Source: Archangium lipolyticum
GTDB taxonomy: Bacteria; Myxococcota; Myxococcia; Myxococcales; Myxococcaceae
Reading direction: 5' to 3'
Assembly (NCBI RefSeq): GCF_024623785.1
Contig: NZ_JANKBZ010000008.1
Span: 124,001-188,000, forward strand
Length of the DNA: 64,000 nucleotides
The translations under genes and the position numbers were made by a program. Below, in pieces: positions 59,744 to 64,000 of the stretch (the stretch's first letter is position 1; the number at the start of each line of letters is the position of its first letter). The notes below the pieces were generated by a model. That model saw nothing but the letters and a program-made list of their open reading frames with translations, had not been told where the DNA came from and did not search any database.

Positions 59744-61111
59744 TCAGGCCGCCTCGACCACTCGGGACGCGCCGCCCGGGGCCTGCCGGTCCTCGACGAT
59801 GAACGGCTCGCACGGGCGGCCCTGCTCGTCGCGGAAGGACAGGTGGAAGCGCAGCACCTTCCGCGCCTCGCCATCGGTGTAGTAGTCGGTCCCGTTGCGC
59901 CACGCGTGGAGGTAGAGGGCATACAGGCCCTCGCCCACCTTCTTCAACGAGGGGTGGCCAGGACCGTTCCACGCACCGCCCAACGCGGGGCTCGCGCTGT
60001 CCATCAGCAGCCGCTCGTCCCGGATCTGTCCGTGCAGCACGTCATCGAGCTTGCCCACGTAGGTGCGGTACTCGTGATTGCCGAAGAAGCCGGCGCTGTA
60101 GAGGACATAGAGCTGCCCGTTCTCCCGGACGAAGAACTGTCCCTCGACGAGCCCGCCGTGATGGGGCCCGTTGGAGAGGATGACGTTGGGCGCGCCGACG
60201 AACTGGAGCGTCCCGTCCGGCCCCAGGGTGAACTCCCGCGCGATCAGTGGGGTCGGCACGCTGCGCGGCTGGCCCGTGGCCGGATCCACCCAGCGCAGGG
60301 CGTTGCCGTCCACCTTGACCACCAGGGCCTGGCGCCTGCGCCCGGTGCCGTCCTGGATGGGCGCCACGGTCCCGTCGATGGTGCCCAGCACGAAGTCGTC
60401 CCCGGAGGGACCGCCCGGGTAGTCGGGGGCGAGCTGCTTCACGCGCGGGTTGACGTCCACCGGACCATGGTCGGTCCAGGAGCCGTCGATGGAGCGGCTC
60501 GTGGCGTAGGCACTGCGCAGCACGCCCTGGCGGTCGCGCGCGGTGTAGAAGAGCACCAGCAGCTCTCCAATCTCGAAGATCTCCGGCGCCCAGCGCGCAC
60601 GGAGCAGGTCTCCGGGCAGATCCGGCTCGGTCGGCACCGGCTCCCCCTGGTTCCACCACTCCGGGAGCTGCCCCTCGGGAAACAGGGCCACGTGCTGCCC
60701 GTCCTTCAGGTGGGCCTCGAACCGCGACCGGTCCTCGTTCCAACGGTAGAGCCGGAACGCATAGGGGAGGTTGCTCGAGGTGGCGATGAGCCACAGCCCC
60801 TGCGTCCGAGCCCCTCCCGGGCTCGTGGCCGACAGCCGCAGGACGAACGGGTCCGGCATGTTGTCGGCGAGGAGCGTCTCGGGGACCCGCGCCGGCCGCG
60901 CGAGGAGGTCGCGAAGCGTCGCGTCCACCGCATGGGCTTCGACCTCGAAGAGCGAGGGCAGCGCCGACGCGAGCACGTTGTGCGTCTGTGAGGAAGCAGG
61001 CGGCCGAGGGTCGGGGGAGGGAGGAGCGGACTTCTGCTCGAGCTTGTCGGGCGGCATCGGATCCAGGGCAGAGGTGACGGCAGCGGAAACCGGGCCTGCC
61101 TCCAGAACCAT
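59744..61111 (-). CDS. GH43/GH-F-like five-bladed beta-propeller protein
   Basis: The 455-residue protein has propeller motifs NMPDPFVLRL (Asp as likely base), WLIATSSNLPYAFRLYRW and RWAPEIFEIGELLVLFYTA (Glu as likely acid), as in GH43-type glycosidases and related propellers. No clear signal peptide is present, unlike the other propeller at 57 kb, so it may be cytoplasmic or use another route. The start at 61111 lacks a convincing ribosome site; ATG 61057 is an alternative. It follows the glycosyltransferase gene by 67 bases on the same strand, hinting at a shared carbohydrate role. Confidence 0.75.
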   Translation of the reverse strand: MVLEAGPVSAAVTSALDPMPPDKLEQKSAPPSPDPRPPASSQTHNVLASALPSLFEVEAHAVDATLRDLLARPARVPETLLADNMPDPFVLRLSATSPGGARTQGLWLIATSSNLPYAFRLYRWNEDRSRFEAHLKDGQHVALFPEGQLPEWWNQGEPVPTEPDLPGDLLRARWAPEIFEIGELLVLFYTARDRQGVLRSAYATSRSIDGSWTDHGPVDVNPRVKQLAPDYPGGPSGDDFVLGTIDGTVAPIQDGTGRRRQALVVKVDGNALRWVDPATGQPRSVPTPLIAREFTLGPDGTLQFVGAPNVILSNGPHHGGLVEGQFFVRENGQLYVLYSAGFFGNHEYRTYVGKLDDVLHGQIRDERLLMDSASPALGGAWNGPGHPSLKKVGEGLYALYLHAWRNGTDYYTDGEARKVLRFHLSFRDEQGRPCEPFIVEDRQAPGGASRVVEAA

Positions 61112-61178
61112 TCCGGAGACGGCCCGGCCACGGACACACCCAGTATGCCTGACTGGTCGGCAGCCGGCCTTGATACGC

Positions 61179-62402
61179 TCACATCTCCGGCCAGGACTCC
61201 GACGAGGTGCCCATGCCCCACCGGCGGCGCGCCGCCACCGCCTTGTCGATGTGGCCCTTCATCCCGCTCCAGGTGTGGTCCCAGGAGAGGCGCGAGAGGA
61301 ATGCGTCCACCTTCGGCAGCCACTCCTCGCGCGACTGGGACAGGTTCTCCTCCACCGCCCGGACGAAGTCCTCCGGCGTGTCCGCGATGCGCACCAGGCC
61401 CAGCTCTCCGTAGGGGCGCACCACGTCCCGGATGGAGGTGGACACCACGGGCTTGCCCGCCGCGAGGTACTCGGGTGTCTTGGTCGGGCTGAGGAAGCGC
61501 GTGGCCGTGGTACGTGCGAAAGGCAGCATGGCCACGTCCCAGCCAGCGAGGTACGCCGGCAGCTCCTTGTAGTGCTTCCCGCCCAGGTAGTGGATGTTGG
61601 GCAGGCGCGGCAGGCTGTCGGGGGAGATCTTCACCACTGGCCCCACCATCACCAGCTGCCAGTCCGGGCGTGCCCGGGCAACGCCCTCCAGCAGCGCCAG
61701 ATCCATCCGCTCGTCGATGACCCCGCAGAAGCCGATCCGCGGATGCGGCAGGGCGGCCTGGTCGGGAGGGTCGGCGGGTCCCAGACGGGCCTGCGCGAAG
61801 TGCGGCACGTCCACGCTGCTCGGGAAGGGATGGACGTTCGGGTGGTGCGCCCGCTTGGACTCGTAGAGGTGATGGCCGCCGGTGAACATGACGTCCGCAC
61901 GGCGCAGCAGCTCCACCTCGCGCTGCACCAGCAGAGGCGGTGCGCCACTGAAGGCGGACAGCTCGTCCATGCAGTCGTAGACCACGGCCCGCGGCCGCAA
62001 ATGCGCCGAGAAGGCCAGGGCCATCGGGGTGTAATACCAGAGCACGAACTCGTTCACGTCCTGGTCCTCGAGCAGCGCATGGAGCAGCTCGCGCTGCACG
62101 GCCGCCAGGACGTCGGGGTCCATCCGGGTGCCCGGCGGTGGATCCGGCGTCACCTGAGTGGAGCCCCCCACGTGGATGTGGGGCGTCGCCACCCAGACCC
62201 CCTCGGGTGAGCGAGCCGCCTCCAGCCGGGTGGGGCCAGGGCCCCAGACAGGCTCCTCCACGAAGAAGACGCGGCGCTCGCGAGCGAAGCGCGACATCAG
62301 GTGCTGAGGGCGCTGAAAGACGAAGTTCCAACGCAGGTGAGACAGGCAGACGAGATCCGGGAGCCCGCTCCCCGTGTCGTTCCGTCCATGCGAGCGCTGC
62401 AT
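61179..62402 (-). CDS. Glycosyltransferase, GT4-like fold
   Basis: The 407-residue protein starts MQRSHGRND with GGAGGGAA upstream. The early motif LRWNFVFQRPQHLMSRFA is typical of a GT-B family often annotated as group 1 glycosyltransferase. The C-terminal half has RIGFCGVIDERMD, LVMVGP and SPTKTPEYLAAGKPVVST, where the Lys/Glu region binds the nucleotide sugar. It should transfer a sugar to a cytosolic acceptor in polysaccharide or glycolipid synthesis. The longer upstream frame has no family similarity and is rejected. Confidence 0.87.
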   Translation of the reverse strand: MQRSHGRNDTGSGLPDLVCLSHLRWNFVFQRPQHLMSRFARERRVFFVEEPVWGPGPTRLEAARSPEGVWVATPHIHVGGSTQVTPDPPPGTRMDPDVLAAVQRELLHALLEDQDVNEFVLWYYTPMALAFSAHLRPRAVVYDCMDELSAFSGAPPLLVQREVELLRRADVMFTGGHHLYESKRAHHPNVHPFPSSVDVPHFAQARLGPADPPDQAALPHPRIGFCGVIDERMDLALLEGVARARPDWQLVMVGPVVKISPDSLPRLPNIHYLGGKHYKELPAYLAGWDVAMLPFARTTATRFLSPTKTPEYLAAGKPVVSTSIRDVVRPYGELGLVRIADTPEDFVRAVEENLSQSREEWLPKVDAFLSRLSWDHTWSGMKGHIDKAVAARRRWGMGTSSESWPEM

Positions 62403-62536
62403 GCGAGTTCCCTCCGGCAGGGTGTGACCTGCGGGGAAGGATGGGCATCGCTCCGCTACATTCCCATTGGACTTGGAGTCAGATGGGAAGGTCCCGGGCG
62501 GAGGCTCGTACGCCAGCTCGTATGCCTGCTCCCGGG

Positions 62537-63703
62537 TCAGCGGGTGGTGACGCGCTCGATGGCCTCCAGGGCCTCGGGGAAACGCTCCGGGTGCATGCCC
62601 AGGCCCAGCCGGAAGCCGTGACCGCGCTCCAGCGGATGGGTGCCCGCGGGGTCGCCGTGCTCCATGGAGCTGAGCGGCAGGACGAACACCCCGGCCTCGC
62701 CGAGCGCCTGGAACTTCGCCTCGAGCTCCTTCGGACCGGCCACGCCGCGCACACCGATGCAGGTGACGAGTCCGCCCGTGGGGGCCACGCCATACACGCC
62801 CCGCGAGCGCTCCAGGAAGGCGGCGAGGATGCGCCGGTTGCTCAAACACTCCTCGCGCGCCTGGCGCAGGGCGGGACTGTGCAGGTCCTTGAGGACCTCG
62901 TAGGAGATCCACTCGGTGACCGGGTTCACGGTGTGCGTGGTGTAGTTCTTCTCGTTCTGCATGCCCGCCAGCATGGCCGTGTCACCCACGCACCAGCCGA
63001 TGCGAAGGCCCGGGCAGCCCAGGCACTTGATGAAGGAGCCGGTGACGAAGCTCCGGGTGCCCGCGCGGTACACCGTGGACCCCAGCACCTCCGTCTCGGA
63101 GGAGAGGAAGCGGTAGTGCTCGTCGCCCACCAGCGTGGCACCGGAACGCTCCGTCCAGCGGGAGACGCGCTCCAGCAGCTCCGGCTCCAACACCAGGCCG
63201 CTCGGGTTGTGGGGGTTGTTGATGATGACCACGTCCGGGCGCTCGCGCTCGAGCCGCTCCAACCACGCGTCGGCGTCCACGGAGGGCACGCCCCGCTCGT
63301 CCCAGCGCAGGGGAAGGCGGACGATCTCCGCGCCCTGCTGCATGGGCAGCTCGTAGAGGAGCTGGAAGGCGGGCCAGGCGAGGGCCACCTTCTTCGGGCG
63401 GAGCTGGCGGAAGAGGAGCAGCAGGGCCTCGCTGGTGCCAGTGGTGATGAGGACGTTGTCGCGCGTGGCGCCGGGATGCATGGCGGCCACCAGGTCCCTC
63501 AGGTCGGCGCGGCCCCAGTTGGGGCTGTCACGCAGCAGGGTGGAGAGGAACGTGTCGGCGGCCTGCTGGGGGCCGACGCCGGAGCCGGCGAGCAGCTCGC
63601 CCACCGTGCGGGGCCGGGCACCGGACTCCCCGAGGTTGTAGCGCGCGGTGAAGCGCGAGCCCTCGAGGTAGTCCTCCATGAAGAACGAGCGAAGGGGTTC
63701 CAT
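62537..63703 (-). CDS. PLP-dependent class I/II aminotransferase
   Basis: The 388-residue fold-type I enzyme has ITTGTSEALL for the phosphate cup, NPHNPSG (163-169), DEHYRF (Asp194 to the pyridine nitrogen) and the PLP lysine K226 in SFIKCLG. Sequence features such as NPVTEWISYEVLKDL and MHPERFPEALEAIE recall a group that includes capreomycidine-synthase-like enzymes, so a role in unusual amino-acid supply is possible but not shown. The start ATG 63703 has GGAG seven to ten bases upstream and follows the partial methyltransferase stop by 15 bases, so the two form an operon. Confidence 0.87.
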   Translation of the reverse strand: MEPLRSFFMEDYLEGSRFTARYNLGESGARPRTVGELLAGSGVGPQQAADTFLSTLLRDSPNWGRADLRDLVAAMHPGATRDNVLITTGTSEALLLLFRQLRPKKVALAWPAFQLLYELPMQQGAEIVRLPLRWDERGVPSVDADAWLERLERERPDVVIINNPHNPSGLVLEPELLERVSRWTERSGATLVGDEHYRFLSSETEVLGSTVYRAGTRSFVTGSFIKCLGCPGLRIGWCVGDTAMLAGMQNEKNYTTHTVNPVTEWISYEVLKDLHSPALRQAREECLSNRRILAAFLERSRGVYGVAPTGGLVTCIGVRGVAGPKELEAKFQALGEAGVFVLPLSSMEHGDPAGTHPLERGHGFRLGLGMHPERFPEALEAIERVTTR

Positions 63704-63718
63704 GTCTCTCCAGGAGCG

Positions 63719-64000
63719 TCAGCGGGAAGGGAGGCCGTCCGGCCAGGGGACGTCCCCGCGCGAGGCGATGACGACCTGCTGGATGGGCATGTCGAAGCCG
63801 CGGGAGGACGTGAGGCCCACGGGCTCGAGCAGCCGCCGGAAGTCGGGCATGGACAGCACATCACCCTCGTTGGACACGTAGCGGCGCAGCGAGAAGTAGA
63901 GCGCATCCAGGGGACCATCGCGCCGGTCCGTCAGCAGGTAGCCCGAGATGATGAGCAGCCCCCGGGGACGCAGCGCGCGGGCGAGCTGCCCGAAGAGCCG
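63719..64000 (-). CDS. SAM-dependent O-methyltransferase, 3' end only (runs off the window)
   Basis: On the minus strand the frame enters at base 64000 and stops at 63719, giving 93 residues. It reads RALRPRGLLIISGYLLTDRR, LYFSLRRYVSNEGDVLSM and QQVVIASRGDVP. This aligns along its length with the C-terminus of the methyltransferase at 54.3 kb (RALKPDGILVIAEYVLNERR, LYFGLRRFLTNEGDLLSH), so it is a paralogue. The catalytic SAM motifs lie outside the window. Confidence 0.85.
   Translation of the reverse strand, partial: RLFGQLARALRPRGLLIISGYLLTDRRDGPLDALYFSLRRYVSNEGDVLSMPDFRRLLEPVGLTSSRGFDMPIQQVVIASRGDVPWPDGLPSR

Overview
The window is GC-rich, densely coded DNA with many lipoproteins, a Hanks-type Ser/Thr kinase beside a TIGR02268/DUF2381-type protein, Sit-like polymorphic toxin lipoproteins with small immunity genes, and a giant NRPS gene. 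Together these point to a myxobacterium, probably of the Archangium/Cystobacter/Myxococcus group. No rRNA, tRNA or CRISPR array was recognised.

Region 1 (1-10.4 kb) is accessory. It holds a partial CDF metal transporter, a peptidoglycan amidase, a lipoprotein toxin with an overlapping DUF2019 immunity-type gene, further small immunity-like genes (DUF2283, TPR-like, two unknowns), a kinase/DUF2381 pair, an aldo/keto reductase remnant and a frameshifted second toxin lipoprotein. A 33-bp exact duplication of an immunity gene 3' end marks past recombination. Region 2 (10.4-14.2 kb) has a DUF3500 lipoprotein coupled to a HupE/UreJ-type membrane protein, then a bestrophin-like channel.

Region 3 (14.2-57 kb) looks like one large specialised-metabolism locus. 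On the left are an MFS exporter coupled to a JmjC/cupin oxygenase, a divergent PmbA(TldE)/TldD protease pair, a lipoprotein and a multihaem cytochrome lipoprotein, and a Rieske oxygenase preceded by a 59-aa peptide gene (23805-23984) that resembles a RiPP precursor. Overlapping divergent promoters then drive a rightward operon: a second JmjC protein, an outer-membrane beta-barrel, a third JmjC protein, a small membrane protein and a 5604-aa five-module NRPS (C-A-T x5, then TE; module 3 has a serine-type code). Convergent to it are a LolA-like protein, two FtsX-type permeases and an adenylation-ketoreductase-carrier protein. An O-methyltransferase and a fatty-acid desaturase follow.

The main hypothesis is a hybrid locus. 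The NRPS, trans-acting A-KR-T protein, methyltransferase and desaturase would build a (lipo/depsi)peptide exported through a dedicated envelope route. The peptide gene, Rieske enzyme, JmjC oxygenases and TldD/E would form a RiPP-like tailoring and proteolysis branch. This is inference from gene content; I recognise no characterised product.

Region 4 (57-64 kb) has two tandem near-perfect palindromes, two five-bladed-propeller (GH43-like) proteins, a DUF4142 lipoprotein, a glycosyltransferase, a PLP aminotransferase and the 3' end of a second O-methyltransferase that runs off the window.
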